NCBI RefSeq assembly: GCF_001640365.1
Contig: NZ_LWMI01000006.1
Location: forward strand, 124,001-188,000
Direction: 5' to 3'
From: Candidatus Arsenophonus triatominarum
GTDB taxonomy: Bacteria > Pseudomonadota > Gammaproteobacteria > Enterobacterales > Enterobacteriaceae
Length of the DNA stretch: 64,000 nucleotides
Part shown: in pieces, positions 19,285 to 30,059 of the stretch
Layout of the letters: each line of letters opens with the position of its first letter
Position numbering within the stretch: position 1 is the stretch's first letter
Notes under the pieces: generated by a model
The model's database searches: none
What the model was told of the DNA's origin: nothing
What the model saw: the letters and a program-made list of their open reading frames with translations, nothing else
Made by a program: the position numbers and the translations under genes

Positions 19285-20437
19285 TACTCCAGGAACGGAG
19301 CATGTCATCCATTTTAATAATGCGGGGGCAAGTTTAATGCCTGAACCAGTTATACGTGCGATAAGGGAACATTACTCCAGAGAAATCATCATCGGTGGCT
19401 ATGAAGCTGCTGTGACCCAGCGACAGTCAATTGAAAATATCTATCAGGAACTAGCAAGGCTTATCAATGCAAAACCTGCTGATATCGCACTGATGGAGAA
19501 TGCGACTCGTGCCTGGAATATGGCATTTTATTCTTTACCATTGAAATTTGGTGACATTCTTCTTACCTCAACAACTGAGTATGCAGGAAATTATATACCT
19601 TATCTGCAAAGACAAAAACGAGATGGTATAAAGGTTAAAGTACTGAATGAAGATGAAACCGGTGCTGTTTGTCTGGAACACCTAAAGAAAGCATTGGATA
19701 ATCCCAATGTCCGACTAATAAGCCTACCATTGCTTGGTACACATGGCGGGCCAATACAACCCGTCGAGGAAATTGGCGCACTCGCGCGTGAAGCTGGCGT
19801 ATGGTTTTTTCTGGATGCCTGCCAGGGAATTGGGCATTTACCATTGGATATCAAAAAAATTGGCTGTCATGTACTAACCGCTTCTGGTCGCAAATACTTA
19901 CGTGCTCCACGTGGTACTGGTTTTCTATGGATAGATAACATATTAAGCTCAACAATAGAGCCAATATTGCTTGATCATCATGCCGCGAAGCTGGAAAGTG
20001 CTAATCATTATCGCATTAATCATAGAGCACGTCGTTTTGAATGCTGGGAAGCTAATATTGCGGATCGTCTTGGTCTGGGAGCTGCTGCCGCATATGCTAC
20101 ATCATTAGGCCAAGAAAATATAACTCAACGAATTCTTCATCTTGGGAAACAACTTAGAACCGGTCTGAAGGATTTACCTCACATTCAGATACATGATCGC
20201 GGGAAATATTTATCTGGGATTGTTACGTTTACCGTCAAGAATATTATTCCAGAAAATGTACAAAAGTATCTATCCACTCATCCACGTCGTATGAATGTTT
20301 CCTGTTCACGATTTAATTCAACATTTATTGATATGAAAAATCGTGGACTTGACGCTGTCGTACGTGCATCTGTGCATGCATACAACAGTGAAGAAGAGAT
20401 TGATACCCTACTTAACGTACTTGCTGATATCAGATGA
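19253..20437 (+). CDS. Class V aminotransferase-fold PLP enzyme
   Basis: 394 residues beginning with GTG at 19253 behind AGAGGGG. HFNNAGASLMPEPVI resembles the start of isopenicillin N epimerase/EgtE/cysteine desulfurase relatives; FFLDACQGIGHLPLD holds the PLP-stacking region and SGRKYLRAPRGTGFLW the Schiff-base lysine. No staphyloferrin B gene corresponds to it. It may epimerise, transaminate or lyse an intermediate; I cannot tell which. It overlaps the binding-protein gene and is followed 7 bases later by the SbnI-like gene, so the three form one transcript unit. Confidence 0.8.
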   Translation: MTLCLTQLRADTPGTEHVIHFNNAGASLMPEPVIRAIREHYSREIIIGGYEAAVTQRQSIENIYQELARLINAKPADIALMENATRAWNMAFYSLPLKFGDILLTSTTEYAGNYIPYLQRQKRDGIKVKVLNEDETGAVCLEHLKKALDNPNVRLISLPLLGTHGGPIQPVEEIGALAREAGVWFFLDACQGIGHLPLDIKKIGCHVLTASGRKYLRAPRGTGFLWIDNILSSTIEPILLDHHAAKLESANHYRINHRARRFECWEANIADRLGLGAAAAYATSLGQENITQRILHLGKQLRTGLKDLPHIQIHDRGKYLSGIVTFTVKNIIPENVQKYLSTHPRRMNVSCSRFNSTFIDMKNRGLDAVVRASVHAYNSEEEIDTLLNVLADIR

Positions 20438-20444
20438 GGTAAAC

Positions 20445-20861
20445 ATGATATATAACGTAGTATTGCGACCACTTGTATTGATCCGTCCATCTGAAGAGGT
20501 CAACATTGAACATGTAGAAATATTAGTAGAGGAGATTATTCACTGTCAGAGATGGATAACGACTGTCCCAATAGAAAAACAAACTGGGATTATTATGGAT
20601 GGTAATCATCGATATTGTGCTGCATATCGGTTAGGTCTAGCATGTCTTCCTTGTGTCATGCTTGATTATACCTATGAATGTGTAAGTGTTTACCACTGGT
20701 GTAACGGTGAGCCTTTTTGCCCTAAAAAAATTAGGGAACATATTGTAAGTAAAGGGAAAATATTTCCATATAAAACTACCAGACATCTATTTTCTCCAGA
20801 GCTTCCTGTTGTTGATTTTAGTATTCAGCAGTTGCAAAACATGCCCGTTACATATTCTTAA
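20445..20861 (+). CDS. ParB/SerK-fold protein, SbnI-like L-serine kinase
   Basis: 138 residues from the ATG at 20445, whose GAGGT site overlaps the upstream stop; longer in-frame starts would overlap the aminotransferase. It has PSEEVNIEHVEILVEEI and GIIMDGNHRYCAAYRLG, the D-G-x-H-R pattern of ParB-fold free serine kinases. SbnI makes O-phospho-L-serine for SbnA and also acts as a regulator in staphylococci. Staphylococcal SbnI is longer (about 254 residues), so this is the catalytic core only. Its position at the end of a locus with an SbnA-like enzyme supports the kinase role. Chromosome partitioning is unlikely. Confidence 0.75.
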   Translation: MIYNVVLRPLVLIRPSEEVNIEHVEILVEEIIHCQRWITTVPIEKQTGIIMDGNHRYCAAYRLGLACLPCVMLDYTYECVSVYHWCNGEPFCPKKIREHIVSKGKIFPYKTTRHLFSPELPVVDFSIQQLQNMPVTYS

Positions 20862-21036
20862 ATGTATTAAGGTAATGGTTGTTCTAAATGCTGGCAGTGA
20901 AAAAGCGCTGTCAACATTTATAAGTAAAACTATATATCACCGACCTCAATGACTAGTTTGTTGCCTGACCTAAAGATGGAAAATACGTTATTTTAGTAAA
21001 TGTTTACTATTTATATTAAATAATTAAAGCATTCAG
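20862..21036. other. Intergenic stretch with no recognisable feature
   Basis: AT-rich sequence between the end of the metallophore operon and the HAD pseudogene. I see no good terminator hairpin, repeat or coding frame. Confidence 0.5.
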
Positions 21037-21160
21037 TTATAGACATAGCAGTTGCTCAAAATTAATTTTTTCAAAAGAATCTACTCGTAAATCAGCACCC
21101 ACTAAATTGTCTTTTGACGATATGCCAACAGAAAAAATATTCGCTCTAATTTAATGCTGT

Positions 21161-21334
21161 CACGAGTTTCGCACAGGCATATAAAATTCCAGAAATGGCT
21201 TAAAAGTAATGGTTAATTTGCAAGTTACTAAAACGTATAAATTTGTTTAAATTACAATAAGTTGTTTTCTATTTATATATTATGCTGAATTAAACTTAAA
21301 AATAGAGCGTTTTTTTATTGGTGCGAAACTCGTG
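21161..21334 (+). mobile_element. CACGAG MITE, copy 2 (shortened)
   Basis: 174 bp with the CACGAGTTTCGCAC ends and the duplication GCTGT on both sides. It lacks about 18 bp of interior found in the other copies. Confidence 0.9.
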
Positions 21335-21409
21335 GCTGTAATTCCTGCTTGTGAATCTTCAAAACCAATCGCTTCATAGGTAATACATCGATAAAATTGG
21401 CCGCTGTTA

Positions 21410-22290
21410 TAGCTAGGCGACTTAATTTTGATTACAAGGTGTGTTATGAGTTATACAATTGATTTTCGACGTAAAGTAATATCTGTAAGGAAAGCCGAAG
21501 GTTTAACAATTCGAGAAACTGCGAAACAATTCCGTATTGGAAAAGCGTCTTTAGTACGTTGGCTTAAACGACCAGAGCCAAAAAATTCAACGCCACGTAA
21601 GAGGAAGCTCGATAAAAATGCTTTAGCAAAAGATGTGGAACAGTATCCAGATGCTTACCAAAAGGAACGGGCAGAGCGATTCGGTGTTTGTAAAAAGACT
21701 ATTTGGCAATCCCTTAAAAAGCTGGGATTAACCTATAAAAAAAACTCTATTCCATCCAAAAACCAACGAAAGCGACAGGCTGGCACATCAGCAAAAAAGA
21801 CAACAGTATGAAAAAAAAGATAAATCTGTTGTTTTTATTGATGAAAGTGGTTTTTCACATGACACTCCACGAACTCACGGCTATTCCCCAAAAGGTCACC
21901 GTTGTTTTGGCCTGAAAAACTGGGGTGCTAAGGGAAGAACAAATGTTATTGGCGCTTTATTGGGAACAACCCTTTTTGCTATCGGATTATTTGATTGCAA
22001 TATTAATCGTGATGTTTTTTATGTTTGGATCACAAAAATATTGCTCCCAGAACTTCCTGAAAATTCTGTTATTTTTATGGACAACGCTAGCTTTCACAAA
22101 GGTAAGAATATTGAACAGGCAATTATAAACGCAGGACACCAGATAGAATATTTGCCTGTGTATTCACCAGATTTAAATCCTATAGAACATAAATGGTCTC
22201 AAGCTAAACGTAAAAAGATGGAAACAGGATGCACTATCGATGACCTGTTTTTAATACATATGCTGTAATCAAAATTAAGTCGCCTAGCTA
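21410..22290 (+). mobile_element. IS630 family element, copy 2
   Basis: 881 bp with the same inverted ends as copy 1; TA duplicated at 21408-21409 and 22291-22292. It interrupts the HAD pseudogene. Confidence 0.93.
21446..22268 (+). CDS. IS630 transposase, copy 2, frame interrupted at A8
   Basis: As copy 1, with eight A at 21737-21744 breaking the frame. Catalytic motifs VFIDESGF, IFMDNASFHK and NPIEHKWS are preserved beyond the break. Confidence 0.75.
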
Positions 22291-22533
22291 TAAAAAAATC
22301 TCTGGATCCGGCTTACCTTTAACAAAGACACGAGTTTCGCACAAAATTAATTTGGGTACGCTAATAAAACACGGATGTGCTCAGTAATAGCATTTTTGAT
22401 TACGTCCCAATTTTGTTGATAAAGGGTTATTTTTTCAGATATACGACGTTTATGTTGTTCAAACCACGCAGAAATAGCGAGAAAAATATGATTTCTTTGC
22501 GCTCGGCTCGTGTGAGCCTGATAGCGTTCAATA

Positions 22534-23413
22534 TAGCTAGGCGACTTAATTTTGATTACAGCATATGTATTAAAAACAGGTCATCGATAGTGCATCCTGT
22601 TTCCATCTTTTTACGTTTAGCTTGAGACCATTTATGTTCTATAGGATTTAAATCTGGTGAATACACAGGCAAATATTCTATCTGGTGTCCTGCGTTTATA
22701 ATTGCCTGTTCAATATTCTTATCTTTGTGAAAGCTAGCGTTGTCCATAAAAATAACAGAATTTTCAGGAAGTTCTGGGAGCAATATTTTTGTGATCCAAA
22801 CATAAAAAACATCACGATTAATATTGCAATCAAATAATCCGATAGCAAAAAGGGTTGTTCCCAATAAAGCGCCAATAACATTTGTTCTTCCCTTAGCACC
22901 CCAGTTTTTCAGGCCAAAACAACGGTGACCTTTTGGGGAATAGCCGTGAGTTCGTGGAGTGTCATGTGAAAAACCACTTTCATCAATAAAAACAACAGAT
23001 TTATCTTTTTTTTCATACTGTTGTCTTTTTTGCTGATGTGCCAGCCTGTCGCTTTCGTTGGTTTTTGGATGGAATAGAGTTTTTTTATAGGTTAATCCCA
23101 GCTTTTTAAGGGATTGCCAAATAGTCTTTTTACAAACACCGAATCGCTCTGCCCGTTCCTTTTGGTAAGCATCTGGATACTGTTCCACATCTTTTGCTAA
23201 AGCATTTTTATCGAGCTTCCTCTTACGTGGCGTTGAATTTTTTGGCTCTGGTCGTTTAAGCCAACGTACTAAAGACGCTTTTCCAATACGGAATTGTTTC
23301 GCAGTTTCTCGAATTGTTAAACCTTCGGCTTTCCTTACAGATATTACTTTACGTCGAAAATCAATTGTATAACTCATAACACACCTTGTAATCAAAATTA
23401 AGTCGCCTAGCTA
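22534..23413 (-). mobile_element. IS630 family element, copy 3 (A7 form)
   Basis: 880 bp, one base shorter than the other copies. TA duplicated at 22532-22533 and 23414-23415. It is the only copy in the window with an uninterrupted transposase. Confidence 0.93.
22556..23377 (-). CDS. IS630 transposase, intact
   Basis: 273 residues from the ATG at 23377 behind AAGGTG. N-terminal helix-turn-helix (TIRETAKQFRIGKASLVRWLKR), a second basic helical region (ERFGVCKKTIWQSLKKLG), then the DDE domain with VFIDESGF, IFMDNASFHK and NPIEHKWSQAKRKK. Seven A (T at 23080-23086) keep it in frame where other copies have eight. It may provide transposase to all copies. Confidence 0.92.
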   Translation of the reverse strand: MSYTIDFRRKVISVRKAEGLTIRETAKQFRIGKASLVRWLKRPEPKNSTPRKRKLDKNALAKDVEQYPDAYQKERAERFGVCKKTIWQSLKKLGLTYKKTLFHPKTNESDRLAHQQKRQQYEKKDKSVVFIDESGFSHDTPRTHGYSPKGHRCFGLKNWGAKGRTNVIGALLGTTLFAIGLFDCNINRDVFYVWITKILLPELPENSVIFMDNASFHKDKNIEQAIINAGHQIEYLPVYSPDLNPIEHKWSQAKRKKMETGCTIDDLFLIHML

Positions 23414-24440
23414 TACCACAATTTTGTTTAATTTCTCGATGATAAACTTCAACAGACCAACGGGCATCCATGATAGATTTGACGTATTCACGGGTGGGAT
23501 TCTCTTTGTCTGTTACTAAGTAATCAATACGGCCGTTTTTGGCTATAAATTTGAGGGTGTTCATAATTCTGTGTCAGGGGATTTTATATTTTGATTATAC
23601 CATCTAGGCGCCCTTTAAAATAGATGGACAATTGAGCAATGGTTAACGCCCAGTTACTAATCGGCATAGTCCATTTGTTGGATACCTGATTGATGCCAAT
23701 ATAGAGTAATTTTAATAAGCTGTTTTCATTAGGAAAAGCCCCTTTGGTTTTAGTTAATTTCCTAAACTGCCGATGAACCGCCTCTACTGCATTGGTCGTA
23801 TAAATGGGTTTTCTAATGGCTTTAGGGTATCGAAAATAAGCACTGAGCAACTCCCATTTACTTCGCCAGGATTCTAGTACTATCGGGTATTTTTCACCCC
23901 ATTTCGTTTCCAGTTCATCAAGGGCAAGCTCAGCAGCCGCTTTAGTATCTGCACGATAAACCGGCTTAAAATCAGCCATAAAGGCTTTTTGGTCTTTACT
24001 GGCAATATAACGTAAGCTATTGCGAATTTGATGAACTACGCATAGCCTGAACTTCTGTCTGCGGGAAAATACTGGCTATCGCTTCTGGAAACCCTTTTAA
24101 TCCGTCAATACAAGCGATTAAAATATCTTGTATACCACAGTTATGTAAGTCAGTCAGAACGCTCAGCCAATGATGTGCTCCTTCTGTTTCAGACATATAG
24201 AGTCCTAACCATTCCTTATGCCCATCGGTGGTTAGTCCAAGTACTGTGTAGATTGCCTTATTGATATAGTGACCATCATGTTTTACCTTGTAATGAATGG
24301 CATCGAGCCAGACAAAAGGATAGAGCGCCTCCAGAGGGCGTTGTTGCCAGGCTTTTAATTCAGGGAGTGTAGTGGCATACTAAATTTGGCCACCTAAGTT
24401 GAGGTGATATGCTTACCTCATAATTTTTATAGGTGCCGAA

Positions 24441-25600
<1,160 letters not shown>

Positions 25601-26046
25601 CCACTACAGAGTAATTTGTCAGTAATATGCGTAATAGCTCCATCTGATATTTCCAGTCCATATAATTCTGCAACATGTTTTTGAATATCACGATAACTCA
25701 TGCCTAATGCAAATAACGATAGGATTTTGTTATCAATATCCTCTGATAATTTTGTCTGATTTTTCTTAATGCGCTGAGGCTCAAAAGCACCTGACCTGTC
25801 TCTGGGCGTTTTCAGTTCAAATTGACCTGATGTCGATTTAACCGTTTTTCGAGTATAGCCATTTTTACGCGTATCGATTGACGTTGTCGATAGGTAGTGT
25901 TCTATTTCTGCCTGCAGGGCAGCTTCGGTCAGCTGTTTTATGAGTGGTGTGAGTATTCCATCCGTACCGGGTAAATTTTTACCTGATTGTAATTGCTTCA
26001 ACGCTTCATCAAAATTAAATGATTGATTTCTCATATGTCATACCTC

Positions 26047-26238
26047 CACGAGTTTCGCACAGGCATATAAAATTCCAGAAATGGCTTAAAAGCAATGGTT
26101 AATTTGCAAGTTACTAAAACGTATAAATTTGTTTAAATTACAATAAGTTGCTTTTAATTTATAAGATTTTGTCTATTTATATATTATGCTGAATTAAAAC
26201 TTAAAAATAGAGCGTTTTTTATTGGTGCGAAACTCGTG
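26047..26238 (+). mobile_element. CACGAG MITE, copy 3
   Basis: 192 bp with CACGAGTTTCGCAC ends; ACCTC duplicated at 26042-26046 and 26239-26243. It lies upstream of the IS256 transposase start. Confidence 0.92.
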
Positions 26239-26288
26239 ACCTCTTTTTTTTGAGTTTAAGATATGACACAGATTTTTGAACACTACCT

Positions 26289-27179
26289 ATGATTCTTTGC
26301 GCCCGACTCGTGCGAGCCTGACAGCGTTCAATACCACAATTTTGTTTAACTTCTCGAACAGACCAACGGGCATCCATGATAGATTTGACGTATTGACGGG
26401 TGGGATTGTCTTTGTTTGTTACTCTGTAATCAATACGGCCGTTTTTGGCTGTAAATTTGAAAACTGTCACCCAACCATAACCTCGTAAGTGTATTGGAGT
26501 TCCTTCTTCTGAGATGTCTAATTTGTTCAGTTGTTTGTTATGGTTAACAAATCCGATTTTTTCTCAGCGTGGTTACCCAGACCCAACCATGAGAGCGAAT
26601 TGATTTCAGATTATCCAGGCTAGAATACCAGGCATCCATCACTACCGCTTCTGGTATGATCCCTCTTTTTTTAGCAAGAGCGAGCATTTCGGAAAAGTGC
26701 GTGTTTTTTGTTTTTCCATCAGAATCTTTATCATAAATACGATAATCAATAGGAATTGATTCAACAGTTGTTAGATTATGCCAAAGTAAATTAACTAAAC
26801 CTATGCCAGCAATAACATCATGTTCGTTACCTGAATACTGGTAATGAACCATCTCTATTTTTTTACTACGTGTTTTGGCAATTAGTGCATCGTCAGCTAT
26901 TAGTACACAAGGGCTTTTTTTGTCTATATATGTTTCAACTAATCTCCACAGGTCTTTAGGTCGAAAACACCTGTTTTTTAGCCATCGACTAATAGTGTCT
27001 GAGACAAAGGTGATGGGCTTACTTCTGATAACGCCAAACCAGAGTATCTTACACTGTTTACTTGTAAGAATGTTTCGTAGATATCTTTAATGCATGGATA
27101 AGCTGACAAAATATAAACATCCTAATTTTTTCTTGTTTTGAACTTTTATACTTCTTTTTCGGAGCTTGCGAAACTCGTG
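26289..27179 (-). pseudogene. IS701-like transposase, decayed copy
   Basis: Minus-strand copy from the 5' terminal repeat (TGCGAAACTCGTG ending at 27179) down to the C-terminal region. Several frame breaks (near 26550, 26860 and 27000) and a 12-bp deletion in the YHRE region leave only short frames. It separates the IS256 element from zntA. Confidence 0.8.
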
Positions 27180-27219
27180 CTAAATAGCATTCTTTGTCAA
27201 AAAATCCCCTCTTTTATGT

Positions 27220-27251
27220 TTGACTTTAGAGTTAACTCTAAAGTGTAAAGT
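27220..27251 (+). promoter_or_regulatory. MerR-type (ZntR) zinc-responsive promoter of zntA
   Basis: -35 TTGACT (27220-27225) and -10 TAAAGT (27246-27251) are 20 bases apart, the over-long spacer typical of MerR-family control. The spacer contains the dyad TTAGAGTTAACTCTAA. The layout is that of the E. coli zntA promoter. No zntR gene lies in the window. Confidence 0.88.
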
Positions 27252-27303
27252 AAATCATAGAAACGAAATTTTAAGTGAGTGAATTAAAAAGGGGATACTG
27301 TGT

Positions 27304-29664
27304 GTGCATACCCATCAACAACATAAGCATACTGCAAAATGTTGCACAACCAATAGCCACTGCAGCGATAAAAAGAAAGTTATTGGTCACAAACATAGCA
27401 AAAAAACCGTATCGCTATCGGCAAAAAATAGCGCTGATGAAGAACTTCATCCTGCGAAGAGTAACACTAAACTTACAGATCAGCAGGCATGCAGTGATAC
27501 CAATCAATATAACCTTATAAGTGAATGCACACTTACATATGAGAAAAGTAATGCCTTTATTTCAAGAAAAAAGCACCGCTTTCATTGGATTGTAAGTGGT
27601 ATGGATTGCGCAAGCTGCGCGCGTAAAATTGAAATAGCCGTTAGCAAGGTCAATCATGTCAAACAAGTAAAGGTACTGTTTACAACCGAAAAGTTAATTG
27701 TCGATGCTGATGATGATGTTCGTGATGATGTAATCAAAGCTGTGCAAAAAGCGGGCTTCAAATTATATAACCTCAATACCACCGAATCAGCCGCAAAAAA
27801 GAGGCAAAATAATCCATTTAGTGAATCTAACCCTATCATTATTTTAATATTTTTTATGTTAATCAGTTGGGGAATTTCCTTCATTGATGTAAAAGTAGGA
27901 CAAATTGCTTTTATTTTAACAACATTATATGGACTCTACCCGATTACAGTTAGAGCAATACAACTGATACGCTCAGGTACTTTTTTTGCAATAGAAACAT
28001 TAATGAGTGTTGCGGCAATAGGCGCATTATTCATTAATGCAAGCGAAGAAGCCGCGATGGTACTGTTGTTGTTTATGATAGGAGAAAGATTAGAGTCATA
28101 TGCCGCTGGACGCACACGCCGAGGCATCAGTAGTTTAATGGCCCTTATTCCTGAACAAGCGATGCTCATTAAAAATGGTGTAAAAACCACTGTCCCTGTC
28201 TCAACACTGCAACCAGGCGATATCATTGAAATCCTTCCTGGTGGCCGTTTACCCACTGATGCTGAATTAGTGAATGAATTTGCCAGTTTTGATGAAAGTG
28301 CATTAACCGGTGAATCAATGCCTATTGAACGAAAAACGGGGGAAAAAGTATCAGCCGGCGCACTTTCTATCGATCGTGCTATACAAATGAAAGTAATATC
28401 TGAACAAGGTCAAAATGCGATCGATCGCATAATGATATTAATTGAAGAAGCTGAAGAACGCCGCGCCCCAATTGAACGATTTATTGATCGTTTTAGCCAA
28501 ATTTACACGCCCCTTATTATGTTAGTCGCAACATTGATTATTATTATTCCACCACTATTTTTTGCTGAATCATGGGACATATGGATCTATCGTGGTCTAA
28601 CCTTGCTGTTAATAGGCTGCCCTTGCGCTTTAGTGATCTCTACTTCAGCGGCAATTACTTCTGCTCTGGCAGCAGCAACGCGTCGAGGAGCCCTGATTAA
28701 AGGTGGCGCAGCCTTAGAGCAATTAAGTTCTGTCACCCAAGTTGCCCTGGATAAAACAGGTACACTTACCGAAGGGAAACCACAAGTTACTGACATCATA
28801 ACCGCTGAAACAGTGACCGAAGAAACACTATTGCAATTTACCGCTTCAATCGAAAGCGGATCACACCATCCTTTAGCAAAAGCGATTTTGGCTAAGACTC
28901 AAGCGCTAGAAATAAATGTTGAACCCGCCCAAAATCATAAAGCATTGGCTGGTATTGGAGTGGAAGGTTATTTGGCAGATAAATATATTCTGGTATCAGC
29001 ACCGAATAAAATCTCTGACGATATATTAACCATACAATGGCAACAAACAGTAAAAACACTTGAAAATCAAGGTAAAACTGTTGTTGTGGTACTAGTCGAT
29101 AACAAGCTACTTGGCATTATTGCTATGCAAGATACATTACGCTCAGATGCCATTGATGCGGTTAATAAACTGCAAAAACTGGGTATTAAAACCGTCATGT
29201 TAACGGGTGATAACCCACTGGCAGCTGAATCAATTGCGCAAAAAGTTGGTTTAGATTATCGGGCAGGGCTGTTACCTGAAGACAAAGTCAATGCCATTAT
29301 AGCACTCAGTAAAACCAACCATACACTCATGGTTGGCGATGGTATTAATGATGCTCCCGCAATGAAGGCCGCAAATGTTGGCATCGCCATGGGTAATGGA
29401 ACGGATGTCGCTCTTGAAACCGCTGATGCGGCATTGACTCATAACAGGCTAACTGGATTAGCCGAGATCATTATGTTATCACGAGCAACCAGAGCCAATA
29501 TTCGTCAAAACATTACTATCGCTTTAGGACTAAAAGCTATCTTCCTGGTGACCAGTTTATTAGGCATAACCGGCTTATGGATGGCTATTTTAGCGGATTC
29601 CGGTGCCACTGCATTAGTGACCGCAAATGCGCTCCGTTTATTGAAGGATCGCCACCCAGAATAA
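27304..29664 (+). CDS. zntA: Zn/Cd/Pb-exporting P-type ATPase
   Basis: 786 residues from GTG at 27304 behind AAGGGGA. It pumps Zn(II), Cd(II) and Pb(II) out of the cytoplasm. The first 95 residues are rich in His and Cys (HTHQQHKHTAKCC) and longer than in E. coli ZntA (732 residues in all). One heavy-metal domain follows (GMDCASCARKIE), then the actuator TGES, the membrane CPC motif (IGCPCALVIS), the phosphorylation site DKTGTLTEGKP and the hinge MVGDGINDAPAM. All catalytic motifs are intact, and the MerR-type promoter supports metal-induced expression. IS debris borders it on both sides. Confidence 0.95.
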   Translation: MHTHQQHKHTAKCCTTNSHCSDKKKVIGHKHSKKTVSLSAKNSADEELHPAKSNTKLTDQQACSDTNQYNLISECTLTYEKSNAFISRKKHRFHWIVSGMDCASCARKIEIAVSKVNHVKQVKVLFTTEKLIVDADDDVRDDVIKAVQKAGFKLYNLNTTESAAKKRQNNPFSESNPIIILIFFMLISWGISFIDVKVGQIAFILTTLYGLYPITVRAIQLIRSGTFFAIETLMSVAAIGALFINASEEAAMVLLLFMIGERLESYAAGRTRRGISSLMALIPEQAMLIKNGVKTTVPVSTLQPGDIIEILPGGRLPTDAELVNEFASFDESALTGESMPIERKTGEKVSAGALSIDRAIQMKVISEQGQNAIDRIMILIEEAEERRAPIERFIDRFSQIYTPLIMLVATLIIIIPPLFFAESWDIWIYRGLTLLLIGCPCALVISTSAAITSALAAATRRGALIKGGAALEQLSSVTQVALDKTGTLTEGKPQVTDIITAETVTEETLLQFTASIESGSHHPLAKAILAKTQALEINVEPAQNHKALAGIGVEGYLADKYILVSAPNKISDDILTIQWQQTVKTLENQGKTVVVVLVDNKLLGIIAMQDTLRSDAIDAVNKLQKLGIKTVMLTGDNPLAAESIAQKVGLDYRAGLLPEDKVNAIIALSKTNHTLMVGDGINDAPAMKAANVGIAMGNGTDVALETADAALTHNRLTGLAEIIMLSRATRANIRQNITIALGLKAIFLVTSLLGITGLWMAILADSGATALVTANALRLLKDRHPE

Positions 29665-29686
29665 ACGCTTTGTTAAATATTATTTA

Positions 29687-29854
29687 ACCTGAGTTCGGGA
29701 TAAGCATTATCAATTATGCTTGAAGATATGTTCCTGCCACAGGTATCTTTGGTTTAGATGGAATTAAACAATATGCAACCCGCCCTGCTAATAAATTCAC
29801 TACAAAGTTAGTAGGAGAGCGGTGCCACGTATGCTCTGCTCTATCTGACAAAGA
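29687..29854 (-). mobile_element. IS982 family, right-end fragment
   Basis: The terminal sequence ACCTGAGTTCGGGATAAG at 29687 leads, on the minus strand, into the C-terminal codons of an IS982 transposase (HRSPTNFVVNLLAGRVAYCL, ending at a TAA). The rest is replaced by an IS701-like end at 29855. Confidence 0.75.
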
Positions 29855-30059
29855 CACGAGTTTCGCACAAAACTAATTTGGGTACGCTAATAAAACACGG
29901 ATGTGCTCAGTAATAGCATTTTTGATTACGTCCCAATTTTGTTGATAAAGGGTTATTTTTTCAGATATACGACGTTTATGTTGTTCAAACCACGCAGAAA
30001 TAGCGAAAAAAATATGATTTCTTTGCGCTCGGCTCGTGCGAGCCTGACAGCGTTCAATA
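29855..30059 (-). mobile_element. IS701-like, 3' end fragment
   Basis: CACGAGTTTCGCAC at 29855 and the C-terminal codons on the minus strand, up to the point where IS630 copy 4 is inserted. It is almost identical to 22329-22533, and the IS630 insertion site is the same base. Confidence 0.85.

Larger units (their letters stand above)
21037..22328 (-). pseudogene. HAD phosphatase (beta-phosphoglucomutase-like), shattered
   Basis: Read on the minus strand and skipping inserted elements, pieces line up in family order: FVKGKPDPEIFLTAANFIDV (22293-22328 and onward past the IS630), YEAIGFEDSQAGITA (about 21335-21400), and IRANIFSVGI plus LVGADLRVD up to a TAA at 21039-21037. These are the HAD motif III/IV region and C-terminus (KGKPDPEIF, GFEDSQAGI). 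It is broken by two frameshifts, a MITE (21161-21334) and an IS630 (21410-22290), and its N-terminus is cut by an IS701-like end at 22329. Confidence 0.75.
22329..23552 (-). mobile_element. IS701-like 3' part interrupted by IS630
   Basis: The terminal repeat CACGAGTTTCGCAC at 22329 leads into the C-terminal transposase codons on the minus strand. IS630 copy 3 sits at 22534-23413; the IS701-like sequence resumes at 23416 and ends near 23552, where IS256 begins. Transposase 5' half missing. Confidence 0.8.

Noticed and set aside
20445-20861. ParB-like chromosome partition protein
   Set aside because: Only the small DGNHR core is present, with no helix-turn-helix or ParA partner, and the context is an SbnA-type metallophore operon; the serine kinase reading fits better.
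21161-21334. Repeat family as possible CRISPR or tRNA-like array
   Set aside because: Copies are dispersed, about 190 bp, with inverted ends and target duplications: MITEs. No regularly spaced short direct repeats were found in the window.
22377-22625. 82-residue frames on the strand opposite to IS701/IS630 junctions (also 29903-30151)
   Set aside because: Antisense readings of transposase ends that happen to be duplicated with the nested unit; no ribosome site.
23361-23564. 67-residue minus-strand frame
   Set aside because: Chimeric reading through an IS701-like fragment, an IS630 end and an IS256 end; not a gene.
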